The position numbers and the translations under genes were made by a program. DNA of 64,000 nt. It comes from Aedes albopictus. Its lineage: Eukaryota; Arthropoda; Insecta; Diptera; Culicidae. Location: contig NC_085138.1 of NCBI RefSeq assembly GCF_035046485.1, positions 6,199,409 to 6,263,408 on the forward strand, in the 5' to 3' direction. Shown piece by piece: positions 13,066 to 23,386 of the stretch (positions within the stretch are counted from its first letter, which is position 1; every line of letters starts with the position of its first letter). The notes below the pieces were generated by a model, which did not search any database, was not told the DNA's origin, and saw only the letters and a list, made by a program, of their open reading frames with translations.

Positions 13066-13414
13066 AATTTAGACATTCTTTTCAAATAAATCATGTTTAA
13101 AATGAATGTGGTTCACAACTAAGACTCATTTATAATATATTTCTCCAGATTGAATGAAATAAGCCAATTGTTTGACCATATCTTGAATTTTTGTATGAGC
13201 ATCTGCTTTTAAATAAACAGGGTATAACAATTCTGACACTACTTGCAGTTCTTTCACTTAGTAGACTTCTAACTTATTTATTAAAGCTAGTATCAAACAG
13301 GTATACTCCACAGGCATTAGGGCACGTCTTTATTTCAATGCAGAACTATTTATTTTAGCTTTTATCAATCCTATTTTAAAGTTTAAACAACCAAAAACTA
13401 GTATACTTAATTTT

Positions 13415-13914
13415 NNNNNNNNNNNNNNNNNNNNNNNNNNNNNNNNNNNNNNNNNNNNNNNNNNNNNNNNNNNNNNNNNNNNNNNNNNNNNNNNNNNNNN
13501 NNNNNNNNNNNNNNNNNNNNNNNNNNNNNNNNNNNNNNNNNNNNNNNNNNNNNNNNNNNNNNNNNNNNNNNNNNNNNNNNNNNNNNNNNNNNNNNNNNNN
13601 NNNNNNNNNNNNNNNNNNNNNNNNNNNNNNNNNNNNNNNNNNNNNNNNNNNNNNNNNNNNNNNNNNNNNNNNNNNNNNNNNNNNNNNNNNNNNNNNNNNN
13701 NNNNNNNNNNNNNNNNNNNNNNNNNNNNNNNNNNNNNNNNNNNNNNNNNNNNNNNNNNNNNNNNNNNNNNNNNNNNNNNNNNNNNNNNNNNNNNNNNNNN
13801 NNNNNNNNNNNNNNNNNNNNNNNNNNNNNNNNNNNNNNNNNNNNNNNNNNNNNNNNNNNNNNNNNNNNNNNNNNNNNNNNNNNNNNNNNNNNNNNNNNNN
13901 NNNNNNNNNNNNNN
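13415..13914. other. Assembly gap, 500 N
   Basis: Exactly 500 N, inside the Tc1-like element where the N-terminal half of its transposase would be expected. The open frame that spans the N run is meaningless. Confidence 0.99.
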
Positions 13915-14431
13915 TCATGACATTTTATGTAATAATTTGAACATTTCTAACAATAATTCTGTGCCATATTTTCAAAACTGCTTATCTAGCTTACGTTCGA
14001 GTGTTTACAGAAATCATTTTTCTTAAATAAATTTGTTTATCGTCACTTCTCCTTATCGGGACATTTTTTTATAATATTTCTCTGAATTTCACAAATAAAT
14101 AAACTTTTAAGGTCAATTATCTTGCTAACACGTCATAAACTAAATGCCTTGGAGTATACCCTCGAAATATATTCACGAAATTGCAAAGAAAACTTTTGAA
14201 AACCAATTTTTCATTTACCTCGGCTAAACGAATGTCTAGGCAAAAAATGACATTTGAAAGGTTTTTACCCTCGTTTTTGTTTCAGTGTATATGTAAGTGT
14301 AATGTATCACATTTTTATAAAACAGTACTAGATATACTACCACTACGATAAAAAAGTTTTATCATAAAATCTTTTGTATGGGTTTCCTGACACTTTTTTT
14401 GGTCTCGGCTAAACGAATGTCTATCACTGTA

Positions 14432-14565
14432 GAAAAGGGCCGTCTTCGGCAAAGTTCTTCAGAAAGTCAAGAGCCACCTGGTGATTCAACAATTAGTTGG
14501 TGATTTCGCCGCTAGGTGGCGCTAGTTATCAAGTAAGGCTTCAAACTTTGCTATCTCGAGATGCC
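14432..14565. repeat. 143-bp minisatellite, monomer 4
   Basis: Sequence resumes exactly where monomer 3 was interrupted. It starts GAAAAGGGCCGTCTTCGG and carries the same CGCCGCTAGGTGGCGCTAG core. Removing the inserted element plus one TA restores the 143-bp phase. It runs into the right terminus of the outer element. Confidence 0.85.
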
Positions 14566-14829
14566 GTTTAGTAGGAATCTAGACTGTACTTATTTCGAAA
14601 ACGGCAGTAGAGTTTTTCACACAAACATTATTGGATTTCCCCACGAATTTTTACTGTTATTAGCGTTAAATTCAGCTGGAAAATCCTTCCACATCATTCT
14701 CTAAAATTGTTCTAACATCCTTTTTTTTTGAAGAGTTGAAAAAACAACTGATTCGGATGAATTCCTAATTTGATTATCTGGTTATCTGCCATGGTACAAA
14801 CTCCTGTAATACTTGGAGTATTTTGTACA

Positions 14830-15980
14830 TGATTCAAGACGAAACATCATACATCTTACGCAGACTTCACCTGCGGATTCTGGATGATTTCAGATAAGAT
14901 CATAGATACATTCCTTCCAAAATGGAGCAAACTGGACATTATTGTCGTTATGCAATTTTTTGATTCCTGGCTCCTTGTAGTAGAAATACTCAAGATCCGG
15001 CCAAAATGTCACTAGACTGGATAATGGGCAAAGTTCGATTCTTCAGACATTCGGTTTCATAAACCTCCGAGTTCGTCGTTGTTTTGGTGATGACATTTTT
15101 GCCTTTTGACCACAACTGCTAATTTCCTGCCAGATCATGTATTTGCGAGTAAACTTGTCCACAAAATCGGATTTATATCTTCCAGGGACACCTCCTCAAG
15201 TCTTTGCATTGTAAAAAATTAGTCCCGAAAGCTGTCGAAATCGGTCTTTACATAGCTTTTATCATACATCAGTATGCACCCAACAGGGTTTGTCACTACC
15301 CGACTAGAAGATTTTAACAAAAATATAACATTATTATAACAAACCCTGATATTTATAACTTATTGTGATATATTCAAGTTTTAATATCTTTGGGGTTTAA
15401 AAATATTATATCTCAATTATATCATATTATGTTATAAATGTTGTTTAACAACTCATTGTGAAATAATTAAATTTCAATTACTCAACATTCAGAAAATCAT
15501 TTTGTACAATTGTATCAAAATTTGATAGGAACTAGTTTTCTTGAAGCTTAAACTTATATCATATTTTGTTAATATATTGATCAGATCATAACAAAATAGG
15601 TTATTAGTTTGATTAGACCGGTGTAATTTTGTTACAATTTTAGTTATTTTAACATCATCCTGCACCTAGTTTATAACATAATAAGTAATAGAAAATTTTT
15701 ATAACATCATAACAAAATGTGTTATAAACTTGATAGATTTTTCTAGTCGGGTAGGTTCTCATAAAGCTTCCGAGTACGGTTTTCAGCCATGGAATTTCGA
15801 TTGAAAGATCTGTTTGGTTACCTGCTAGAAAATTTTCTTCGTTATATGTTGAGCGACACCATGCTTTTAGGTAGTCTTTCAGGTGCCTTGTACCTTTAAG
15901 CACGCGGAACACAGTATTTCTGGAAAAGCTCAAGACTTTTGTCTGCTTGGAAGCAGACCACGTTAAATTTTCAGAGGACT
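14830..15980 (-). pseudogene. Mariner-superfamily transposase relic, split by a MITE
   Basis: Read on the minus strand, the segment right of the inserted MITE encodes SFSRNTVFRVLKGTRHLKD, like the N-terminal helix-turn-helix. Left of the MITE, several frames give ILMYDKSYVKTDFDSF (region of the first catalytic Asp), then KFTRKYMIWQEISSCGQKAK, then TFWPDLEYFYYKEPG and NNVQFAPFWKE. This order matches insect IS630/Tc1-mariner transposases containing DDETYVK, KYMVWQAICSCG and FWPDLA motifs. At least two frameshifts and several stops break it, and a 453-bp MITE interrupts the middle. I could not find its terminal repeats. The identification is from remembered family motifs, not a search. Confidence 0.6.
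15299..15751. mobile_element. TA-flanked MITE, CCCGACTAGAA termini
   Basis: The ends are CCCGACTAGAA and its complement, each bordered by TA (15297-15298 and 15752-15753). The interior is AT-rich with repeated ATAACAAAAT motifs in both orientations. It sits inside the mariner-like transposase relic, so it inserted later. Confidence 0.8.
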
Positions 15981-16115
15981 GTGAACGATCCTGTTTCTAC
16001 GCTCCTATTGCATGGTACCTATCTCCATCATCTTATTTTTTAATAAGATCATCGCGGATGAAATTTTTGAAAATTTCTGACGAAATCCACTAGTCATATT
16101 TTCTGAGTCAAATTA

Positions 16116-16790
16116 CACTAGTTTACAAAATAAAACGAAAGTCGTGAACTTATTTCAACGACCAAAAATTTTGAAGCACAATTTAGCGCTGATTTCGAAA
16201 CCGACCTTCAAAAAATTTTAAGTAGAACAGTTTTTGAGTTTTAGCTCAATATCGAGTCTTACAACTTTTCAAAATATGTAATTTACTAAAATCCAAATAT
16301 ATTGCGTTTTGTTCTACCAATTTTAAATCTTTTTCCATAAATTAAAAGCTGAATACAATACCACTCGATCATCTGAATTCAGGTTTTGCGTCAGATTGAT
16401 TAAATTCAAGATATTGCCGTGTTTAAGGGAAAATCTCCTTGAATTTTAGCAAAATTCCCAAAAATTTTTGAACATATTTTTTTTCAGTAAGAAAAAAACC
16501 AATTTAAAAATTCTTTCTCGACGTTTATTTGACATATCATATGTAGGCGAGTTACAGTAAAAAATTCAGCTCAATCGGAGCATTGATTACGGAGAATGAG
16601 ATGTTTGAAGTGAGCGACTTTACTTAAAAATAGAACAAAAATCGATTTCAAATCATCAACCTTGTATGGAAAGTCGAAAAATTTTCCGCTCTACTGTATT
16701 TTTTTTCCTTCGCGTTTTCGAACTCAGGGCATGATTCTACACCAAAAATGATCATCAGCTTGCCGAGTTCAAAAATGCTGTAAACTAGTG
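16116..16790. mobile_element. MITE, CACTAGTTTACA termini with TTA duplication
   Basis: The left end is CACTAGTTTACA and the right end its complement TGTAAACTAGTG. Both are flanked by TTA (16113-16115 and 16791-16793), the target duplication typical of PIF/Harbinger elements. The interior is AT-rich non-coding sequence. No transposase. Confidence 0.65.
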
Positions 16791-16802
16791 TTATTTATTT
16801 AA

Positions 16803-17040
16803 CCCTCTAATATCCGACCCCGTATTTAGTCGGGATATAGTTTGAGCATTTTAGTATTTTTTTTTTCGTGGACAATCTTTTTTTTTTATTTTTTTTTTTG
16901 GCTCATATTTAGGAATATTCTGTATATCCCAAAATTATTATTGGTGTCTTTTAAAGCGTATTAACATTTAATAAAAATCATTGAAAAATTGATGTTTTTG
17001 TCACTTTTCAGAAATCATTGTTTATTTTGTATTGAACCTC
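16803..17040. mobile_element. Truncated piggyBac-type MITE
   Basis: It begins CCCTCTAATATCCGACCCCG directly after TTAA (16799-16802) and stays alignable for about 240 bp with the complete copy at 39428-40043. Homology ends near 17040 and no right terminus follows, so the copy is truncated. Confidence 0.65.
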
Positions 17041-17880
17041 TACAATGGATTACTGCAAGGAGTGCGTTCAATGTTGGTCAGCAGGAGTAAAACCATTTTA
17101 TTTTGTATGGCGAAAAGCATCTTAACACGAGCTTCGCATTTCGCTTTTACCGTAAAAATATTTGGTAGGCTCCAAAGTGGTCATCATTGTGCACAACAGC
17201 TACCAAATATTTTATCTAATAATGTGTGCTACTTCATTGAATTTGTAGGAATAATACTTACCGTAATCTTGATGGAGAGGGGTATGATTGGTGATCAGCA
17301 GGGTGAAGACTAAGGGCTTCACGCCTTTTAACCGGTTAGTGAGCATTTTTGTTCCACTACAAGAACCGATGTTTAAATTATTGTAGTAGAATTAATGATG
17401 GTTTGTCTGCCATTGCTGACAGATTTTATAAAGAAATTTTTATTTTTAACCTATACCTAACTGGGACAGTTAGGACTAACAGTTTTTGAATTAGGCACCT
17501 GTTTTAAAACGTATGAATTCTATTTTTCAGAATATTATAAATTCGATGAAATGGAAACAATGTCTTTTCATACCCCTTACTGCTAATGAATTTGATAGTT
17601 TTAGAGATAAAATTTTCCGTCTTTGACGAAGTTTCTCATAAATGTTTCCATGGAAATTATCAGATATTTGACAAATAATGAAATTCTTCCGAGGACATCA
17701 ACTCTCTATTTTCAATAGTTTTAACGCCAATCTCAATTTCCTACTCTTTTCGAAATCATCAGAGTATCGTTCCCATTAGACCAAGGAATCCGTTTCATTT
17801 AACAGTTATCTCAGAAGTGGTCAGAAATAACAAAAAAGTATCAAGTGAGATTCAAACATTTATATCTTCTACTTGTTTGG
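17041..17880. other. AT-rich sequence, nothing recognised
   Basis: No tandem repeat, terminal repeat or coding homology that I can identify. The 93-codon plus frame at 17032-17313 shows no motif. Confidence 0.35.
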
Positions 17881-19231
17881 TCAGAAAAGATCGCGTTGAG
17901 TTTTAAGGTGATTCCGGATGAGAATTTTCCAAACATCTCCACTGCAATCTGAATGGGTTGTATTTCTTGTTAGATCCTAGTTGAACTCCTCTTCAGGAGC
18001 CACCATTGATCTCATCATTGGTTGTTATGCCACTGAAGAAAATGCACACATGCGGGGTTGGACTGGACAGATGAGATGGTATTTTTGATCAGGTTCCAAC
18101 GAGTTGGTTTCTAAATTACACCTTAGTTTATTGCCTTGATCAAGAATCTGTCGAATTTTGAGATATTTAAATTACTGCACTAACTGGATCCTGATGAGAT
18201 CCATGGTGGCTCCAGGTGAGGAGTTAGCCGAAGTTTCACTAGGAATCTTCAATGGTTAGATTCCTTACAGGATTCTCATCGGGAGCCGCCTTAGAAACCA
18301 TTAGCAGCTTTTGATGGATTCCCATTATCATATTTTCCGAATATCTGCCGAGATCTCACTTGGGCTTATGAAGAAATCACAGACAGTTGCAGTATATGGG
18401 AAGATTTTTATCTGATGCCTTGTTAATCAGATGGATTGAATGTCAGCTTTCTATGTCACCACCTTTCAGAAATTCGCTGATCTCGGCAAAGGTTTTGTCG
18501 AAAAGTCCGCAGCTGACATCTCGGTAAAAATTTACTGAATCGCGTTCAAAAAAATTCCTAGACATACCTAATACGACATACCTAGGTAAACCATTACCCA
18601 ATGTCCATTAACATATATATTTACTGATATATCCCAGCATTTCTTAAATAACGTTGTTTATCAAAAACGAACAAATTTCACAGGAATTTTTTTTAAGAGA
18701 ATGTACTGAATTTCTGAAGTATTTTACCATGAACTACCCAACTAACACTTTTGCTTACTTTTGAATACCATAAACCTTAGGGCTCTCTTAATTCCCTTGT
18801 ATTGTAACGAGTAGAGCTGTTGATCAAACAACGGGAACGAATCATATTTGAAAATTTATTTCTCTATTCTTTTGACTGGGTTCCAAAACGGGCCGGTTGA
18901 AGATTTGTTGAACATCGGAGATTTTTAGTGATCCCAGATGGAGTCCTCATCAGGAGCCACCATGTATTTAATATTGATTTTTTGATGTATGGTAAAATCA
19001 TTATGCGTTTCAAATTTCAAACAAAACTACTACTGGGTTTGTGAAGAGATGGCCTAATTTGTTCTAAGATGAAACTTTTGAGAATCTTCTGATAAAATCT
19101 TTAGCAATTTTGTGATGAATTTACTATTTTGTATGGTTTCAATGGAAATGGAAGATGACGCTTTCCAAGGACTTGCTCCGAAGTTCCCACGAAGCAATGG
19201 CCACCTGGTGGATCATTAGCTCAATACTCGT
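17881..19231. repeat. Old dispersed repeats with TCCTCATCAGGAGCCACCAT motif
   Basis: Diverged repeat fragments carrying a recurring motif close to TCCTCATCAGGAGCCACCAT at about 17987 (+), 18198 (-), 18273 (+) and 18943 (+). The stretch 18860-19230 is alignable with 23620-23960, for example CCGGTTGAAGATTTGT in both, and CCTGGTGGATCATTA near both right ends. No open frame is conserved between the copies. Confidence 0.55.
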
Positions 19232-19373
19232 CCAGCCAACACAAAATCGTACATGAGGAAGAAAAGGATGCTTAAGTGGGGCCATATGCGTACATGTTTC
19301 CATTTACCTGCGTGTTAATTCCTTAACTTTAGCATCCTATTCAACAGTATATGCGATCTCGTCTTTTGGCTGG
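19232..19373. mobile_element. Short foldback MITE, CCAGCCAAC termini
   Basis: A 142-bp hairpin-forming element beginning CCAGCCAACACAAAATCG and ending in the near-complement CGTCTTTTGGCTGG. It carries GGCCATATGCGTACAT in one arm. A related copy lies at 33532-33684. Confidence 0.6.
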
Positions 19374-19784
19374 AAAAGATCTTTGGGAGACGAGTCTCAA
19401 CTGAAATCACAAGTTCTCACTGTTTTTCTCCTTGAAACAGTTGGTTAAGTCCTGGCTGGCGTTTGATTTTTGGCGTTCACGGGTGACTAGCAAGGTTCTT
19501 GTTAGTGTTCTTATGTAACTCTTGATGAGTTTCGTGTGAGATCAAATGAATTAGAATAAAAATTTGAGCCCAAAACAATTTTTTGGGAAAATTTTATCTA
19601 GATGAACTCCTAGCGTGTCTGCTAGTGAATTCTAATATTGTTTATATGATTCTTAGTGAGCTTTTGGTGAAAATCTTTGCTGGATTTCTCCTAGGAGACT
19701 GATCGCAAGACAATGGACTCGTTGCATGATTTTTTGATGGATATTAGACAATGTTCCGGCAGATATTGTTATTAACACTCCAAA
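19374..19784. repeat. Old dispersed repeat, paralogous to about 24100-24420
   Basis: Sequence such as GACTCGTTGCATGATTTTTT followed by GATGGATATTAGA is closely mirrored near 24330-24390 (GACTCGTGGCATGATTTTTC, GATAGCTATTAGA). This indicates an old duplication or dispersed repeat, now non-coding. Confidence 0.5.
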
Positions 19785-19786
19785 TA

Positions 19787-20738
19787 AGGAGTGTATCGTA
19801 AAGTAGTTGAAAATGTTTACAATAGCCTCAAAAATAGTTTAATACAACTTTTAGGTAATTTTATTTTCGGATATACTGTATAAATCCTGGAAAAAAGAAA
19901 TGGCTTTTATGATTTTTCTAAAAATGTTCTTTTAACTGGGTTTTTAACTTAGATTACTGAACGCATGTTTTTAAATTTTTGCACACCTTCTAAAAAAATG
20001 AAATTGCGAAAAAAGTTCGATTATGTTGCTAACCTTTTTGTGCAAATATAATAAGCTCCAGAATCCTCATGATATAGGCAAATTATTTTTTTTTCAAGAA
20101 AAATCTCCGCTGCATTTGAGCGCAATTCTTAAAAATGAAAAAAAGGCCATTTTTGAGGAACCCCTTTTTTCTATGCTCCTCCAAATCATGTTTACGCAAA
20201 TAAAAAATACACAAAATAAAAAATTCGCAGTTTTTTAAATAGGGTATGTTTTTTTTTATGGACGAGTAAGTTGGAACAAAAAATAGAACTTTAAAACCTT
20301 TTAAGATATTGAAAGCAGAACTTCAAAGTTTGACAAAAAAAATAGACGTTTTTTTGAAGTGGACCATTTTGTAGATATAGGAGATTTTTCTATCGAAAAT
20401 ATGAATTTTGAAAGTCGATGTTGAAAGATTTGTTATGTGTACATAACTGTTAACAAGCATCAATATTTTCCAGATTTTTTCTCGTACAAACTTTATTCGC
20501 TACAGATATTTGAAATGTTGAACAATTTTAACGAAATTGCATTTTGTGCAGATTTTTTTTTGTGAGGTGTATTCATTTATCCATATTTTTAATAATACTA
20601 AACATTTTCCTTTTTTTCAAGCTGTTCTAAATTTAACTATATTGTGAAGATTTCATAGAAGAACCGAAATAAAAAGACCAACCCTGCTTCGAGATAGAAC
20701 ATCCAGAACATTTTCAACTACTTTCCGATACACTCCTT
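19787..20738. mobile_element. TA-flanked MITE, AGGAGTGTATCG termini
   Basis: The left terminus AGGAGTGTATCGTAAAGTAG and the complement of the right end, AGGAGTGTATCGGAAAGTAG, match over about 30 bp with one mismatch. TA flanks both (19785-19786 and 20739-20740). The 952-bp interior is A/T-rich with no intact transposase. Its insertion interrupts the old dispersed repeat. Confidence 0.8.
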
Positions 20739-20740
20739 AT

Positions 20741-21111
20741 TGTCAACATGTTAACACATCAGTAAATTCAGACTTCATACCAGGTATTACAAGAACATCG
20801 TTCATGAACTCTGCTGTAGCTTATGGAAGCAGTTTCACAGGAAATCTTACAGATATTACGATATGAATTGCAATACACACTCAAATTGAATAAAAAAACG
20901 TAACGAATTTTTGTAGGGATTTTACCATGAACTCCTCCAGAAACATCGTCTAGGCATTAATTGAATCAGACATTGCTCAAAAAATTTCAAAATCAACGTC
21001 CTCAAGGTGATCGTTTAGAAGAGATAGTTTCATTGTTTTACATAATTTCCTATTAAGTGTTTGATGGATTGCTGACGGACGGCACGAATTTCTGATGGAA
21101 CCTGCCAGTTA
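20741..21111. other. AT-rich sequence, nothing recognised
   Basis: Intervening AT-rich DNA between a MITE and the Penelope-like element. No structure or coding potential is visible. Confidence 0.35.
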
Positions 21112-21540
21112 TACTTCTTTATGTCTGGAGGTTTGAGTGTTCGACTGTTTGGATGCACTAGATGTTGGAATTCTCGGCTATGTAGTCTCCAAACTCCTTG
21201 GAACGACAACGGGTTTAATTCGTCCATACGTTTCGTTTGTTTATTGACATCTTCAGGGGAAACTCGGGGATTTTATTGTAAATGTTGTTAGCTCTTAATT
21301 TTAGTTTTATCGTCATTGTGTAAACTTACAACCATTTGGTTCGTTCTGTGTTTATAGTCTTTGCTAAGCTACCCACGAAAATCAAAGATCCCAAAAACAA
21401 ACTCGATCAAAACAATGTCATCTACAATATACCATGCAATGATTGTCGAAAATGTTATATAGGTATGACACAGAATAAGCTATGTACTAGACTAACAGGA
21501 CACAAAACACACGTAAACAAATTGGAGCAGTTAGAGCTTA

Positions 21541-22641
21541 ATGGCAAAAGAATGGCAAATTCTACCATTAAAACAGAATGTTTGAATGGCAAAATGTGTT
21601 ATTTGTTTGTTTGAAATAAGAGTTAAAATAACAAAAATAATAACAAAATTTTGGTAGCAGAAAAACTTAAAAATAACTTATTTTGCCATTGTAATAACAA
21701 AGTAATGGTAAAGCATGCGGATTAAATTGAAGAACAAAATAAGGGGCTGTCCATAAACCACGTGGTCATTAAGGGGGGGGTTCGGCCAATGACCATTTTG
21801 TATGGAAGAAAAAAAAAATTTTGTATGGACAAATGACTACGCGGGGGAGTGGGGGGGGGGGGGGGGTTGAGAAGTCCCTAAAAAATGACCACGTGGTTTA
21901 TGGACAGCCCCTAAGTTATTATTGAGATATTGATAACAAAATAAGACCCAAATTAACTGTTATCGATGAATAACAAAATATGACATTTTTGAGTTATTGA
22001 TAACAGAATAAGAACAAATTTAGCTGTTTATGTGGCGATCAAAATAATGGTAGGTTTAGTTGTTCAAATTCAATTTTAAAATAATGGTAGATTCAGTTAT
22101 TATTTCAAAGTAGCAGAAGAAAGGTAAAATGAGCTATTTCTATCAATTGTTTGAGTTCTAAATTAACATAAATTGATGTGCATCAAATAGAATCCATTGC
22201 AAATCAAACACACAGCTGAGAATCCGGATTTGTTTACTTTTGTGAGATACGTCGAACTGAAAAGTTATGCTTGAAATATACAATATAATAGTTAATGGTA
22301 TATTAAGAGTAAAATATGTTATGATGCCTAATGTTTATAAATAATTTCTCACAATATCAAAATAATGGCAAATTCAGCTAGGAATGTAAATGATGTTATT
22401 GTTTTGATATTTTATACAATTCATTATAAAAGGTGCTAAATTGCAAGTTTTACCATGATAGTAATTTTTGTTATTGATGTGTTATTTAGCATTATTCATG
22501 AATAACATATCAATTACTAGATTTGCTATGATTGTATATTTTGCTATTGATTTGCCATTTTAAGTTTTTCATAATAACAGAAGAATGGCAAAACGAGATA
22601 TGATGGCAAAACCAGTTATTATTTTGTCCTTTGTTTGCCAT
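21541..22641. mobile_element. TA-flanked element inserted in Penelope copy
   Basis: Termini ATGGCAAA and TTTGCCAT are bordered by TA (21539-21540 and 22642-22643). The interior is rich in repeated AATGGCAAA and AATAACAAAATAATGG motifs in both orientations. It splits the Penelope endonuclease and contains a further nested MITE. Confidence 0.65.
21743..21911. mobile_element. 169-bp MITE, GGGGCTGTCCATAAACCACG termini
   Basis: Perfect terminal inverted repeats of at least 25 bp start GGGGCTGTCCATAAACCACG, flanked by TAA (21740-21742 and 21912-21914), consistent with PIF/Harbinger-type TWA duplication. The centre holds long G runs and a repeated TTTTGTATGGA. This terminus is a familiar insect MITE. 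It is the innermost layer of a three-deep nest. Confidence 0.85.
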
Positions 22642-23386
22642 TAGCCTCTACCCGGGTATCTCCAATACGTGGACAACAGAATGTAATTAGAAGAGCTCAA
22701 AAGCAAAACAGCTCTAATAGAACATTGCATAGAACACGAACACAGGTTTAATTTTGAAAACACCAAAATAGTCGATAGAAGCCCACATACTTACACCTTA
22801 GCATTCCTAGAAATGTGCCACATATACAACACAGATAACACTGTCAATAGAAGAGTAGATGTAAGTGGACTAAACACAACGTATGCTGCCATACTCCATT
22901 CAATCAAAGTCCGTACAAACAATCCCCAATTACCATTTACGCCGAATAGAACGGTACAAAATAGCCAAGACACAAACCACACCAACAATCAAATCTAAAA
23001 AACTGCCTAATTGAATACTCCAGTACAGTGCCAACAAAATAAGTGAAATTAATTTTCAAAAAACCCAACGTAAGTTTGTAGAACAATTATTATACCACAC
23101 GAACTAATTTAAATTTAACTTTAGCACATGTACAGACTACCAGAAAATTCCAATCAGACATTCCGCTTAGCAAAGACTATAGACACAGAACGATCCAAAT
23201 GATTGTAAGTTTACACAATGACGAAAAACTAAAATTAAGAGCTAACATTTACAATAAAATCCCCCAGTTTCCCCTGAAGATGGCAATAAACATTGCCGAA
23301 ACGTAGGGACGAATTAAACCCGTTGTCGTTCCAAGGAGTTTGGAGACTGCATAGCCGAGAATTCCAACATCTACTTCTTTATGTCT

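Larger units (their letters stand above)
12318..14429. mobile_element. Tc1-like element with IR/DR ends
   Basis: Both ends start CAGTGATAGACATTCGTTTA and are flanked by TA (12316-12317 and 14430-14431). Homology between the ends extends about 220 bp. Each long inverted repeat carries a second, inner copy of the GACATTCGTTTAGCCGA motif (near 12521 and 14221). This is the outer-plus-inner direct-repeat layout known as IR/DR in Tc1-family elements such as Sleeping Beauty. A decayed transposase lies on the minus strand inside. The middle is hidden by a 500-N gap. The target is a minisatellite monomer: neighbouring monomers keep the uninterrupted GCAGATAGAAAAG site. Confidence 0.85.
10613..14586. 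mobile_element. Outer TA-flanked element (host of nested insertions)
   Basis: Terminal inverted repeats begin CAGTCTAGACTCCTACTA at the left and, read inward from the right, CAGTCTAGATTCCTACTA. About 22 bp match with two mismatches. Each end is flanked by TA (10611-10612 and 14587-14588), as in Tc1/mariner/pogo insertions. Its own interior is mostly a 143-bp minisatellite; two later insertions occupy the rest. No transposase belonging to this outer element is visible, so it is a non-autonomous (MITE-like) element. Without the nested insertions it would be near 0.87 kb. Confidence 0.75.
21376..22950 (+). pseudogene. Penelope GIY-YIG endonuclease, interrupted
   Basis: The first part reads NNVIYNIPCNDCRKCYIGMT and continues into RLTGHKTHVNK, the IYxIPCxxCxxxYIGxT and RLxxHK pattern of Penelope-like endonucleases. 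Coding is interrupted at 21541 by an inserted element. After it (22700-22915) the frame resumes KTALIEHCIEHEHRFNFEN, then RSPHTYTLAFLEMCHI, then NRRVDVSGLN. These match the TALxEHxxxxxHxFxF and FLEMxHI blocks of the family. A stop codon lies between the insertion and the second part. In active copies this domain nicks target DNA for reverse transcription. Here it is dead. Confidence 0.75.
21127..23371 (+). mobile_element. Penelope-like element copy, 5' truncated
   Basis: Flanked by a 15-bp direct repeat TACTTCTTTATGTCT (21112-21126 and 23372-23386), which I read as the target-site duplication. A segment of roughly 210 bp at the left (about 21162-21369) is the inverted complement of the segment at the right end (about 23165-23371). 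Inverted terminal segments of this sort are known in Penelope elements. Between them lie remnants of the C-terminal GIY-YIG endonuclease on the plus strand. No reverse transcriptase domain remains. A 1.1-kb TA element that itself contains a 169-bp MITE is inserted in the endonuclease. Confidence 0.75.

Noticed and set aside
13376..13918. 180-codon minus frame
   Set aside because: Consists almost entirely of the N gap.
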